A DNA stretch of 64,000 bases, taken from the NCBI RefSeq assembly GCF_030412965.1, contig NZ_JAUHJQ010000007.1:1-64000 (forward strand). The letters run 5' to 3'. This DNA comes from Nocardioides oceani. Its GTDB lineage: Bacteria > Actinomycetota > Actinomycetes > Propionibacteriales > Nocardioidaceae. The notes under the pieces are model-generated. The model had not been told where the DNA came from. It worked only from the letters and a program-made list of their open reading frames with translations, and searched no databases. This document shows positions 31,818 to 40,099 of this stretch, one piece after another; within the stretch, counting starts at the first letter, position 1; each line of letters starts with the position of its first letter. The position numbers were made by a program, and so were the translations under genes.

Positions 31818-32770
31818 TGCGTACGTCGACCCGGGTCCTGGGCTTCCTCGCCGTGCTCGTCCTCGTGCTGGGCCTCGGCTGGGCCGGCGGGCGCTGGCTC
31901 GGACCCGACGAGGAGACCGTGGCCGCGGACGAGGGCGGCCACGGGTCGCACGGTTCCTCGCAGACCGCGGAGGAGGCGTCCGACGCGCACGGCTCGCACG
32001 GTTCGGGTGCCGAGGCGGCCGCCGCCGGGCTGCAGGTCAGCGAGCACGGCCACACGCTGACGCTCGCCGAGGCCACGCTGCCGGCGGGGCGCCAGGAGCT
32101 GGCGTTCACGGTCGAGGGCGAGGACGGGCCGGTGACGGCGTACGACGTGGCGCACGAGAAGCAGCTGCACCTCATCGTCGTCCGTCGCGACCTCACCGGC
32201 TTCCAGCACGTCCACCCGACGATGGACGCCGACGGCACCTGGCGGGTGGACGTCGACCTCGAGCCCGGGCCGTGGCGGGTCTTCGCCGACTTCAAGCCGA
32301 CCGACGGCGAGGCGCACGTCCTGGGCGCGGACCTGTTCGTGCCCGGTGACTTCCAGCCCGAGCCGCTCGGGGAGCAGGAGCTCTCGGCGAGCGTCGACGG
32401 GTACGACGTGAACCTCGGCGGCGGGTTCGTGGCCGGCGAGGAGTCGACCCTGACCGCGACGGTCAGCCGCGACGGCGAGGTGGTCGACCTCGAGCCGTAC
32501 CTCGGCGCGACCGGCCACCTCGTGGCGCTGCGCGCTGGCGACCTCGGCTACCTGCACGTGCACCCCGAGGAGGACACCGACCGGGCGGAGTTCCACACCT
32601 CGTTCCCCTCGGTCGGGACCTACCGGCTGTTCCTGGACTTCCAGCACGACGGCGTCGTGCGGACCGCGGCGTTCACCGTGGAGGTCGAGGGCGCCGGGCA
32701 CGACCACGCGACCCACAGCCACGGCGAGGCCGAGCACGAGGACGAGCAGGAGGACGACCATGAGCACTGA
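31817..32770 (+). CDS. Membrane-anchored His-rich copper-operon protein (YtkA/FixH-like domains)
   Basis: The 317-aa protein has an N-terminal signal anchor (about residues 7-24), a His/Gly/Ser-rich segment ([18 protein letters not shown]), then two beta-rich repeats. The first ends with [20 protein letters not shown] and the second with [20 protein letters not shown], each with an H-x-H. The tail is a His/Asp/Glu-rich metal-binding string. It probably binds copper outside the membrane, upstream of or beside CopA. It overlaps copZ (TGATG) and copA (11 bases), so expression is tightly coupled. Exact family uncertain. Confidence 0.75.
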   Translation: MRTSTRVLGFLAVLVLVLGLGWAGGRWLGPDEETVAADEGGHGSHGSSQTAEEASDAHGSHGSGAEAAAAGLQVSEHGHTLTLAEATLPAGRQELAFTVEGEDGPVTAYDVAHEKQLHLIVVRRDLTGFQHVHPTMDADGTWRVDVDLEPGPWRVFADFKPTDGEAHVLGADLFVPGDFQPEPLGEQELSASVDGYDVNLGGGFVAGEESTLTATVSRDGEVVDLEPYLGATGHLVALRAGDLGYLHVHPEEDTDRAEFHTSFPSVGTYRLFLDFQHDGVVRTAAFTVEVEGAGHDHATHSHGEAEHEDEQEDDHEH

Positions 32771-34982
32771 CGTCGAGCTGGCTATCTCCGGGATGACCTG
32801 CGCGTCGTGCGCCAACCGGATCGAGCGCAAGCTCAACAAGCTCGACGGCGTCGAGGCGAGCGTGAACTACGCGACCGAGAAGGCCCGGGTGCGGTTCGCG
32901 GGGACGGTGACGCCGGAGGACCTGCTGCGCACCGTCGAGTCGGCGGGCTACGCCGCGACGCTGCCCCGGGAGCGGTCCGAGCCGGCCGACGGCGACGGTG
33001 CCGATGGTGCCGATGGTGCCGACGGTCGGGACCCCGAGCTCGACGCGCTGCGCGACCGGCTGGTCGTCAGCGCCGCGCTCACCGTCCCGGTCATCGCGAT
33101 GGCGATGGTGCCCGCGCTGCAGGTCGAGCACTGGCAGTGGCTCTCGCTCACCCTCGCCGCGCCGGTCGCGGTGTGGGGCGCCTGGCCCTTCCACCGCGCC
33201 GCGCTCACCAACCTGCGCCACGGCGCGACGACGATGGACACGCTGGTCTCGGTCGGCGTGCTGGCGGCGTTCGGCTGGTCGCTCGTCGCCCTGCTGTGGG
33301 GGAGCGCCGGCGACCCGGGGATGACGCACGCGTTCGAGCTGTCGGTGGACCGCACCGACGGGCTGTCGAACATCTACCTCGAGACCGCCGCCGGCGTGAC
33401 CACCTTCCTGCTCGCCGGGCGCTGGTTCGAGAAGCGGTCGAAGCGCCGGGCCGGGGACGCGCTGCGCGCGCTGCTCGACCTGGGCGCCAAGGACGTCGTG
33501 GTGCTGCGCGAGGGCGTGGAGACCCCGATGCCGGCGGACCGGCTCGCCGTGGGCGACGTGTTCGTGGTCCGGCCGGGGGAGAAGGTCGCCACCGACGGTG
33601 TCGTGGAGAGCGGTACGTCGGCGGTGGACGCCTCGATGCTCACCGGCGAGCCCGTGCCGGTCGAGGTCGGTCCCGGCGACACGGTCACCGGCGCGACCGT
33701 CAACGCCGGCGGCCGGCTCGTCGTCCGGGCCACCCGGGTCGGTGCCGACACGCGGCTGGCGCAGATGGCGCGCCTGGTCGAGGACGCGCAGAGTGGCAAG
33801 GCCCGCGCGCAGCGGCTCGCCGACCGCGTCTCCGGCGTGTTCGTGCCGGTCGTCGTCGCGCTCGCCGTCGGCACGCTCGGCTTCTGGCTCGGCACCGGCG
33901 TCGCGACCTCGGCCGCGTTCGCCGCGGCCGTCTCGGTGCTGATCATCGCCTGCCCGTGCGCACTCGGCCTGGCGACGCCGACCGCGCTGCTGGTCGGGAC
34001 CGGCCGCGGGGCCCAGCTGGGGATCCTCGTCCGCGGACCCGAGGCGCTCGAGCAGACCCGCCGCGTCGACACGGTCGTCCTCGACAAGACCGGCACGGTC
34101 ACCACCGGCCGGATGACGCTCGTCGACGTGGTCGCCGCCGACGGCACCGACGCCGCGGAGGTACGCCGCCTGGCCGGCGTGCTCGAGTCGGCCTCCGAGC
34201 ACCCGGTCGCCCGCGCGCTCGCCGACGGCCACACCGGCGCGGTCGAGGACTTCGCCAACCTGCCCGGTCGCGGGGTGCGCGGCACCGTCGAGGGGCACGA
34301 CGTCGTCGTCGGCCGGCCGGCGCTGCTGGCCGACCTCGGCACGCCCCTCGACGACCGGCTGGTCCAGGCGGTCGACCGGGCCGAGGCCGCCGGCCGCACG
34401 GCGGTGGCCGTCGCCTGGGGTGGTGCCGCACGCGGCGTACTCGTGGTCGCGGACGGGGTCAAGGACACCTCGGCCGAGGCGGTGCGGCGGTTCCGGGAGC
34501 TCGGGCTGGCGCCGGTGCTGCTGACCGGCGACAACGAGCGGGCCGCCCGCGCCGTGGCCCGCGAGGTCGGCATCGACGACGTCGTCGCGGAGGTCCTGCC
34601 CGAGGACAAGGTCGCGCACGTCCGGCGGCTGCAGGCTGAGGGCCGTGTCGTGGCGATGGTCGGCGACGGCGTCAACGACGCCGCCGCGCTCGCGCAGGCC
34701 GACCTCGGCATCGCCATGGGCGCCGGCACCGACGTCGCGATCGAGGCCAGCGACCTGACGCTCGTGCGGGGGGACCTGCGGGTCGCCGCGGACGCCGTAC
34801 GCCTCTCCCGGCGCACGCTCGGCACGATCCGTTCGAACCTGGTGTGGGCGTTCGGCTACAACGTCGCCGCTCTGCCGCTCGCCGCCGCCGGCCTGCTCAA
34901 CCCGATGCTGGCGGGCGCGGCGATGGCGCTGTCGTCGGTGTTCGTGGTGGCCAACAGCCTGCGGCTGCGGACCTTCCGCTAG
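32760..34982 (+). CDS. copA: Copper-exporting P1B-type ATPase CopA
   Basis: The 740-aa ATPase has one N-terminal HMA domain with GMTCASC (residues 11-17), a short DGA repeat linker, eight membrane spans with the CPC motif in [13 protein letters not shown] (about residue 397), the phosphorylation site DKTGT (about 442), the SEHP motif (about 479) and [10 protein letters not shown] (about 636). It pumps Cu(I) out of the cytoplasm. It is the last gene of the csoR operon; its stop shares CTAG with that of the convergent gene. Confidence 0.96.
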   Translation: MSTDVELAISGMTCASCANRIERKLNKLDGVEASVNYATEKARVRFAGTVTPEDLLRTVESAGYAATLPRERSEPADGDGADGADGADGRDPELDALRDRLVVSAALTVPVIAMAMVPALQVEHWQWLSLTLAAPVAVWGAWPFHRAALTNLRHGATTMDTLVSVGVLAAFGWSLVALLWGSAGDPGMTHAFELSVDRTDGLSNIYLETAAGVTTFLLAGRWFEKRSKRRAGDALRALLDLGAKDVVVLREGVETPMPADRLAVGDVFVVRPGEKVATDGVVESGTSAVDASMLTGEPVPVEVGPGDTVTGATVNAGGRLVVRATRVGADTRLAQMARLVEDAQSGKARAQRLADRVSGVFVPVVVALAVGTLGFWLGTGVATSAAFAAAVSVLIIACPCALGLATPTALLVGTGRGAQLGILVRGPEALEQTRRVDTVVLDKTGTVTTGRMTLVDVVAADGTDAAEVRRLAGVLESASEHPVARALADGHTGAVEDFANLPGRGVRGTVEGHDVVVGRPALLADLGTPLDDRLVQAVDRAEAAGRTAVAVAWGGAARGVLVVADGVKDTSAEAVRRFRELGLAPVLLTGDNERAARAVAREVGIDDVVAEVLPEDKVAHVRRLQAEGRVVAMVGDGVNDAAALAQADLGIAMGAGTDVAIEASDLTLVRGDLRVAADAVRLSRRTLGTIRSNLVWAFGYNVAALPLAAAGLLNPMLAGAAMALSSVFVVANSLRLRTFR

Positions 34983-36040
34983 CAGGTCGCGAAGAGGACC
35001 GGGCCGGTCGAGAGGTCGCTCAGCACGTAGCTGCCCGGCGTCGGCTCCAGCTCCATCGTCACCACGGCGCCCTCGGCGGCGACCCGGCCGAGCTCGAACC
35101 GGTCCGCGAAGTCGCCGCCCTGGCCCGGCGCCGGCCCGGCGGCGAGCGTGGCGCGGGCGTCGGCGTCCGCGCGGGCGCGGTCCTCGTCCTCCAGCGCCAT
35201 CGCGACCCGTACGTCGCCGCCCGGCTGGGTCCCCATGACGAACCCGGTCAGCGGGTGCACCCCGCCGGCCTCGTCGACCAGCCGCTCGCCCTCGGCCGCA
35301 TCGGCGGGGTCGGCCTGCGCCATGGCGAGCGCCCGGCAGACGTGGTCGCCGGTGTAGACCGCGGCCGTGACCGGCTCGCCGGCGGCGTCGACCGCCGCGT
35401 CGACACCGTCGTCGTCGAGGCCGCTGAGGCCCGTGTCGTCCTCCTCGACGAGGCCGCGGAGGTAGTCGACGTTGTCGCTCGCCAGGACCAGGCCGCGGTC
35501 CTCGTCCAGCGCGACGTGGGCCAGCACCGGGGTGACGCCGCCGATCTGGGCGAGGAGCGTGTCGCCGCCGGTCCACACGCCGGTCTCGTCCGCCGGCTCG
35601 TCGTACCCGAGCTCGGTCAGCCGCTCCGCCACGTCCGCCACGCCGCCGTCGGCGACCTCCAGGATCGCGACCGCCCCGGCCTCGCCCTGGCTGAACAGCT
35701 CCCACTCCAGGCTGGCGGGGGAGAAGCCGTACCTGCTCTGCAGCGTCTCGGCGCTCTCCACCAGCGCGGAGGTGCTGGCGAGGTCGGCGTCGAAGGCCTC
35801 GTCGAGCAGCGCGTTCACCTCGTCGTCGAAGGAGTCCGCGTCGACCTCGCTGCCGAGCTCGGCGCGGACCCCGGCCCAGTCGGTGAACGAGAACCGCTGG
35901 CCGTCCGCGGGTGCCAGCGCCATCGCCCGCTGCAGGTCGGTGGTGTCGCGGCCGGACCACCAGCGCCAGCCGACGACCGCGACGGCCGTCACCAGCAGGA
36001 GTGCCAGGACGGCACCCAGGACCTTCCTCCGCGCCGGCAC
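34979..36040 (-). CDS. Membrane-anchored hypothetical protein, possibly extracytoplasmic
   Basis: The 353-aa protein has a membrane span at residues about 8-24 after a basic start (MPARRK). An acidic, Asp/Glu/Ala-rich exterior follows, with no family I recognise. A cysteine is the very last residue (LFATC). The domain alternates short beta strands ([28 protein letters not shown]). TAGTCT starts 12 bases before the ATG, without a Shine-Dalgarno. It diverges from mutT1 with only 18 bp between, and its stop overlaps copA's by 4 bases. Confidence 0.6.
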   Translation of the reverse strand: MPARRKVLGAVLALLLVTAVAVVGWRWWSGRDTTDLQRAMALAPADGQRFSFTDWAGVRAELGSEVDADSFDDEVNALLDEAFDADLASTSALVESAETLQSRYGFSPASLEWELFSQGEAGAVAILEVADGGVADVAERLTELGYDEPADETGVWTGGDTLLAQIGGVTPVLAHVALDEDRGLVLASDNVDYLRGLVEEDDTGLSGLDDDGVDAAVDAAGEPVTAAVYTGDHVCRALAMAQADPADAAEGERLVDEAGGVHPLTGFVMGTQPGGDVRVAMALEDEDRARADADARATLAAGPAPGQGGDFADRFELGRVAAEGAVVTMELEPTPGSYVLSDLSTGPVLFATC

Positions 36041-36058
36041 GGTGTGAGACTAACCGGC

Positions 36059-36925
36059 ATGGACGTGCAGTCCGCGGGAGCGGTCGTGCTGGGGCGTGGG
36101 CCCGACGGGACGCGCTCGGTCCTGCTGGTGCACCGGCCGAAGTACGACGACTGGTCCTTCCCCAAGGGGAAGCTCGACCCGGGCGAGCACCGGGTCACCG
36201 CCGCCGTGCGCGAGGTCGCCGAGGAGACCGGGCTCGCGGTCCGGCTCGGCCCGCCGCTGGCGCCGCAGCGCTACCCCGTCGCCGGCGGGCGGATGAAGAC
36301 CGTGCACTACTGGGTCGGCCGGGCCCTCGACCCGTCCGCCTCGGTCGAGGGCTACACCTACGGCGAGGAGATCGACCAGGTCGCCTGGGTGCCGGTCGAC
36401 GCCGCGCCCTCGACGCTGTCCTACCCGCACGACCGCGCCACCCTGGCCGAGGCGCTCGCGGTCCCGCGCGGCACGGTGCCGCTGGTGGTGCTCCGCCACG
36501 GGCAGGCCCACCCCCGCAAGCAGTGGCGCGAGGACGACCGCCTCCGCCCCCTCGCCCCCGCCGGCCGCGCCGAGGCGCTCGCGCTCGTGCCCCTCCTCGC
36601 GGCGTACGGCGCCACCTCCGTCACCACCTCCTCCTCCACCCGCTGCGTGGAGACCGTCCTGCCGTACGCCGGCGCCGCCGGCCTCACCCTCGACGAGGAG
36701 CCGCTGCTCAGCGAGGAGGACGCCGATCCGCGCTCGGTCCGCCGGGTCGTCTCGACCCTCCTCGACCGCCGCGAGCCCGTCGTCCTGTGCACCCACCGCC
36801 CGGTGCTCCCGCTCGTCCTCGCCGCTCTCGACCTCCCCGACCCCCGCCTCGCCCCCGCCGGCCTCCTCGTCGCCCACCACCGCCGCGGCTCGGTCGTCGC
36901 CTCCGAGGTGCACCGGCCGGTCTAG
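36059..36925 (+). CDS. mutT1: MutT1-type NUDIX hydrolase fused to histidine phosphatase
   Basis: The 288-aa protein has an N-terminal NUDIX domain (about residues 1-130) with the Nudix box GKLDPGEHRVTAAVREVAEETG, and a C-terminal histidine-phosphatase domain starting with VVLRHGQAHPR (about 140-150, RHG motif). This is the architecture of mycobacterial MutT1, which removes 8-oxo-(d)GTP and cleaves diadenosine polyphosphates. In Mycobacterium mutT1 neighbours ppk1; ppk1 also lies nearby here. GAGACT is 13 bases before the ATG and there is no clear Shine-Dalgarno. Confidence 0.86.
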   Translation: MDVQSAGAVVLGRGPDGTRSVLLVHRPKYDDWSFPKGKLDPGEHRVTAAVREVAEETGLAVRLGPPLAPQRYPVAGGRMKTVHYWVGRALDPSASVEGYTYGEEIDQVAWVPVDAAPSTLSYPHDRATLAEALAVPRGTVPLVVLRHGQAHPRKQWREDDRLRPLAPAGRAEALALVPLLAAYGATSVTTSSSTRCVETVLPYAGAAGLTLDEEPLLSEEDADPRSVRRVVSTLLDRREPVVLCTHRPVLPLVLAALDLPDPRLAPAGLLVAHHRRGSVVASEVHRPV

Positions 36926-36952
36926 GCGCCGACGCCTCGTTCGGCCGACCTC

Positions 36953-37038
36953 GGGGGTAGGGGGTAGGGGGGTAGTCACGGACGAATTCGTCCTCCACGG
37001 TGGTCACGAGGGACGAAAACGTCCGTGACTATCCCCCC
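36953..37038. repeat. Palindromic repeat cluster A (left of the DUF559-type gene)
   Basis: Three tandem GGGGGTA units (36953-36974) lead into TAGTCACGGACG (36973-36984) and the perfect palindrome GGACGAATTCGTCC (36980-36993). An inverted copy, CGTCCGTGACTA plus a C run, lies at 37020-37037. The outer arms can pair over ~18 bp. The same TAGTCACGGACG core recurs right of the gene (cluster B). Confidence 0.85.
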
Positions 37039-37109
37039 GCGGACTCCCCACCGCCCGAGCCTGTGGATGAGCGCGGGCATGAACCGGACGGCGCAGCCAC
37101 CATGACGGC

Positions 37110-38162
37110 ATGCCGAGCGCACCCCGACCGCAGCCGTTCCACCCTGCGCGTCCGCACGTCCTGCGGCCGATGCGGACCGACCCGACCGGTCGGCGCGGCC
37201 CGACGCCGAACCAGGCTCCGGGGCGTGCATGGCGACAGACGACCCGCGGCCGCTTCCTGCCGGCCGACCTGCCGGTGAGCGTCGAGCAGCGGATCGCGGA
37301 TGCGTCCATGGCACTGCCGGCGTACGGCGGTGTCACGGGCTGGGCGGCACTGCGCTGGATGGGAGCAGGGCACTTCGACGGTGCCGCCCCGGACGGGTCG
37401 GCGCGGCCCGTCGTCCTGGCCGTGCTGCACCGAGCCGTGCGGGAGCAGCGCGGCCTGGAGGTGAGCTCCGAGCGGCTCGCGCCTGAGACGTTGACGGTCG
37501 TCGACGGCCTGCGCGTCACCACGGCGGTGCGGTCGGTCTGCTTCGAGATGCGGTACGCCGCCGGCGTGCGCGCCGCGACGATCGCGCTCGACATGGCGGC
37601 CGCCGCGGACCTGGTCAGCATCGCGGAGGTCCAGGCCTATGCCGACACCTGCAACGGCTGGACCGGCATCCCGCAGGCGCGGGCCGCGATCGGCCTGGCC
37701 TCCGAGAACAGCTGGTCCCCGATGGAGGTCGAGATGCGCCTGGTGTGGGAGCTCGACGCCGGCGTGCCGACGCCGGCGATGAACCAGCCGGTCTTCGACC
37801 GGTCCGGCCGGCACCTCGGCACGCCTGACCTGCTCGACGTCGAGGCCGGTGTCGTCGGTGAGTACGACGGCGCGCTCCACCTCGAACGGCGGCGGCGGAC
37901 CCGGGACATCACGCGCGAGCACGCGTTCCGGGCGGTCGGGCTCGAGTACTTCACGATGACCGCGGCGGACCGGATCGACCCGCTCCGCACGATCGTGCCG
38001 CGCATGCTGCACACCCGCGCGCGGGCGACGTTCGAGCGGGCCGAGGAGCGCGCGTGGACCGTCGACCCGCCCCCGTGGTGGACGCCGACGACGACCGTCG
38101 AGCGACGGCGCCGGCTCAGCGACGACGACCGTCGCCGCCTGCTCCGTCCGCAGGCCGGCTGA
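37110..38162 (+). CDS. AbiEi/DUF559-type protein with a restriction-endonuclease-like C-terminus
   Basis: The ~350-aa protein has an N-terminal part (about residues 65-175) of the AbiEi kind, with GGVTGWAALRWMGAGHF and LTVVDGLRVTTAVRSVCFEM. The C-terminal part (about 195-310) looks like DUF559/Vsr-type nucleases: PDLLDVEAGVVGEYDGALHL, then DITREHAFRAVGLEYF, giving D...ExDG.H...D..RE. Such genes are common single units in Nocardioides-type genomes; function is unproven (toxin-antitoxin or DNA-nicking roles have been proposed for relatives). Both flanks carry copies of the same palindrome. Start uncertain: internal Met at 37170 is an alternative; no clear Shine-Dalgarno. Confidence 0.65.
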   Translation: MPSAPRPQPFHPARPHVLRPMRTDPTGRRGPTPNQAPGRAWRQTTRGRFLPADLPVSVEQRIADASMALPAYGGVTGWAALRWMGAGHFDGAAPDGSARPVVLAVLHRAVREQRGLEVSSERLAPETLTVVDGLRVTTAVRSVCFEMRYAAGVRAATIALDMAAAADLVSIAEVQAYADTCNGWTGIPQARAAIGLASENSWSPMEVEMRLVWELDAGVPTPAMNQPVFDRSGRHLGTPDLLDVEAGVVGEYDGALHLERRRRTRDITREHAFRAVGLEYFTMTAADRIDPLRTIVPRMLHTRARATFERAEERAWTVDPPPWWTPTTTVERRRRLSDDDRRRLLRPQAG

Positions 38163-38200
38163 CCGGCCGGGGCACGGGACGGTCGCCTGGGTCGTCGGCG

Positions 38201-38275
38201 GGATAGTCACGGACGAAAATGTCCTTCGAGGGGGTAGTCACGGACGTTTTCGTCCGTGACTACCCCCTCGAAGGG
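38201..38275. repeat. Palindromic repeat cluster B (right of the DUF559-type gene)
   Basis: One copy GGGATAGTCACGGACG (38201-38216) is followed by an almost perfect 52-base hairpin: a 24-bp stem (38224-38247 with 38252-38275) closed by TTTT. Each arm contains GGGGGTAGTCACGGACG. With cluster A this makes five TAGTCACGGACG half-sites around one gene. The hairpin could also terminate transcription from both sides. Confidence 0.9.
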
Positions 38276-38324
38276 GATCGAGCAGGCGCCGGGGCGGACA
38301 GCAGCCCGCCCGGGGTGGAGGGAC

Positions 38325-39344
38325 CTACGGCAGCTGGAAGACGTACCGGCAGACGAGGTAGACGAACGCGGCGACGGCGCCGGCGGCGGGGAAGGTGGAG
38401 ACCCAGGCGACGACGATCGAGCGGGCGACACCCCAGCGGACGGCGGAGAAGCGCTTGGTGGCGCCGACGCCCATGACCGCGGAGGTGATGGTGTGGGTGG
38501 TGGAGATGGGGGCCTCGAAGGCGTACGCCGTGGTGTAGAGCACCGACGCGGCGACCGACTCGGCGGCGAACCCGCGGGCGGGGTCGAGGTGGATGATGCG
38601 GCGCCCGAGGGTGCGCATGATCCGCCAGCCACCGGCCCAGGTGCCGGCCGAGATCGCGGCGGCCGCGGCGAAGATGACCCACAGCGGCAGGTCGTCGTCG
38701 GCGCCGACGTACCCACCGGCGAGCAGGGCCAGGAAGATGACGCCCATCGTCTTCTGGGCGTCCTGCAGGCCGTGGCCGAGCGCCATCGCGGCGGCCGACG
38801 CGGTCTGGGCGAGCTTGAAGTTGCGGTTCGCCTTGTGCGGGTTGACCCGGCGGAAGATCCACATGATCGCGAGCATCACCGCGAAGCCGGCGGCGAACGC
38901 GAACACGGGGGAGATGAGCATCGGGATGACGACCTTCTCCATCACCGTGTCCCACGAGACGGTGACGCCGGCCGCGAGCGCGGCGCCGACGAGACCGCCG
39001 ATGAGGGCGTGGGAGGAGGAGGACGGCAGGCCGTAGTACCAGGTGATCATGTTCCAGGTGATGGCACCGGCCAGGCCGGCCACCACCACGACGAGCGCAT
39101 GGCTGGCGTCGTTGGCCAGCATGTCCGCCGGGAACGAGATGACCTCGGAGACGGTCTTGGCGACCTTCTGCCCGAGGAACGCCCCGATGAAGTTCATGAC
39201 CGCCGCGAGACCCAGCGCGACCCGCGGCGTGAGCGCGCGGGTCGAGACCGAGGTCGCGATGGCGTTGGCGGCGTCGTGGAACCCGTTCGTGTAGTCGAAC
39301 ACGAGGGCGACCACGACCACCGCGATGATGATCGCGAGCTCCAC
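38325..39344 (-). CDS. pit: PiT-family low-affinity phosphate transporter
   Basis: The 339-aa protein has about nine membrane spans and both PiT signature repeats: FDYTNGFHDAANAIATSVSTRAL with ALGLAAVMNFIGAFLG near the N-terminus, and GHGLQDAQKTMGVIFLALLAGG plus APISTTHTITSAVMGVGAT in the second half. It imports metal-phosphate complexes with protons. It sits 3 bases after the DUF47 gene, its usual accessory partner, so both are in one operon. Confidence 0.93.
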   Translation of the reverse strand: MELAIIIAVVVVALVFDYTNGFHDAANAIATSVSTRALTPRVALGLAAVMNFIGAFLGQKVAKTVSEVISFPADMLANDASHALVVVVAGLAGAITWNMITWYYGLPSSSSHALIGGLVGAALAAGVTVSWDTVMEKVVIPMLISPVFAFAAGFAVMLAIMWIFRRVNPHKANRNFKLAQTASAAAMALGHGLQDAQKTMGVIFLALLAGGYVGADDDLPLWVIFAAAAAISAGTWAGGWRIMRTLGRRIIHLDPARGFAAESVAASVLYTTAYAFEAPISTTHTITSAVMGVGATKRFSAVRWGVARSIVVAWVSTFPAAGAVAAFVYLVCRYVFQLP

Positions 39345-39347
39345 CGG

Positions 39348-39965
39348 TCAGGACTCCTTGACGGCGATCTGCTCCACCGTGTTCGCGACCTTCTCGAACG
39401 CGTCGATGGCGTCCTCGAGGGCCTCGACGATGTCCTTGAGCTTCAGGACCTCGATGGTCTTGTAGTCGCCGCTGAAGATGTTGGCGAGGATCCGGCGGTG
39501 GTTCTTGTCGCCGGCGTTCTCGAGGCGGTTGATCTCGATCCAGTACTCCTCGAGCGACTGCATCGACCGCAGGTTCGGCATCGCGGCCGCCGTCAGGTCG
39601 GCGCAGCGCTGGAGCAGCTCGACCTGGCCCGACACCTCGGCGGGCATGAGCCGCACCTCGTAGAGCAGGATCATGTCGACGACCTCGTCCATCATGTCCA
39701 TGACGTCGTCGAGGCCGGACGCGAGCGCGTAGATGTCCTCGCGGTCGAACGGCGTGATGAACGTGGAGTTCACCTTCCGGATGATCGCGTGGGTGGTCTC
39801 GTCGGCACCGTGCTCGGCGTCGCGCATGCGCTGGGCCACGGCTTCGTGGTCCGCGCCGTCGGCGAGCATCTCGGCGAGGATCCTGGCGCCGGTGACGAGG
39901 TGGTTCGCCTGCTCGGTGAACTGGTCGTAGAACGTGGCCTCGACCGGGCGGAAACGCAGTCCCAC
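39348..39965 (-). CDS. DUF47 (PhoU-like) accessory protein of Pit
   Basis: The 205-aa all-helical protein starts MGLRFRPVEATFYDQFTEQANHLVTGA, typical of DUF47. It has PhoU-like E/DxxxD patterns (ERDAEHGAD-like RMRDAEHGADETTHAI, and LDDVMDMMDEVVDMILLYEV) that bind metal in PhoU. DUF47 proteins regulate Pit transporters. GTG start with AGGAG 7 bases upstream. A candidate PHO box overlaps its promoter. Confidence 0.9.
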   Translation of the reverse strand: MGLRFRPVEATFYDQFTEQANHLVTGARILAEMLADGADHEAVAQRMRDAEHGADETTHAIIRKVNSTFITPFDREDIYALASGLDDVMDMMDEVVDMILLYEVRLMPAEVSGQVELLQRCADLTAAAMPNLRSMQSLEEYWIEINRLENAGDKNHRRILANIFSGDYKTIEVLKLKDIVEALEDAIDAFEKVANTVEQIAVKES

Positions 39966-39970
39966 GGAGT

Positions 39971-40002
39971 AACTCCTGAACGACGGGTGAACGACGTGAA
40001 AC
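39971..40002 (-). promoter_or_regulatory. Candidate PHO box (PhoP binding repeats)
   Basis: On the minus strand three contiguous units start with GTT and continue TCAC or TCA: GTTTCACGTC (40002-39993), GTTCACCCGTC (39992-39982) and GTTCAGGAGTT (39981-39971, which also includes the Shine-Dalgarno). The actinobacterial PHO box is a direct repeat of 11-base GTTCACC units, so two units fit well and the third weakly. TAGTCT (40008-40003) is a -10 candidate just upstream, so a bound regulator might repress rather than activate. Confidence 0.5.
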
Positions 40003-40057
40003 AGACTAGGGGCACCGCCGCGAGATCACGCAAGCGAGGCTGGCGTCGGCCCCGTCA

Positions 40058-40075
40058 CCCGGGTAAAGACCCGGG
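40058..40075 (-). terminator. Weak hairpin after ppk1
   Basis: CCCGGGT-AAAG-ACCCGGG, a 7-bp stem, lies 25 bases past the ppk1 stop and before the DUF47-pit operon, which could partly separate the two units. Confidence 0.5.
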
Positions 40076-40099
40076 CGGACCAGTACGCCGCCCTGCCGC

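Noticed and set aside
38201..38275. CRISPR-like array from repeated TAGTCACGGACG
   Set aside because: Copies are inverted, few and unevenly spaced, with no spacers of regular length and no cas genes.
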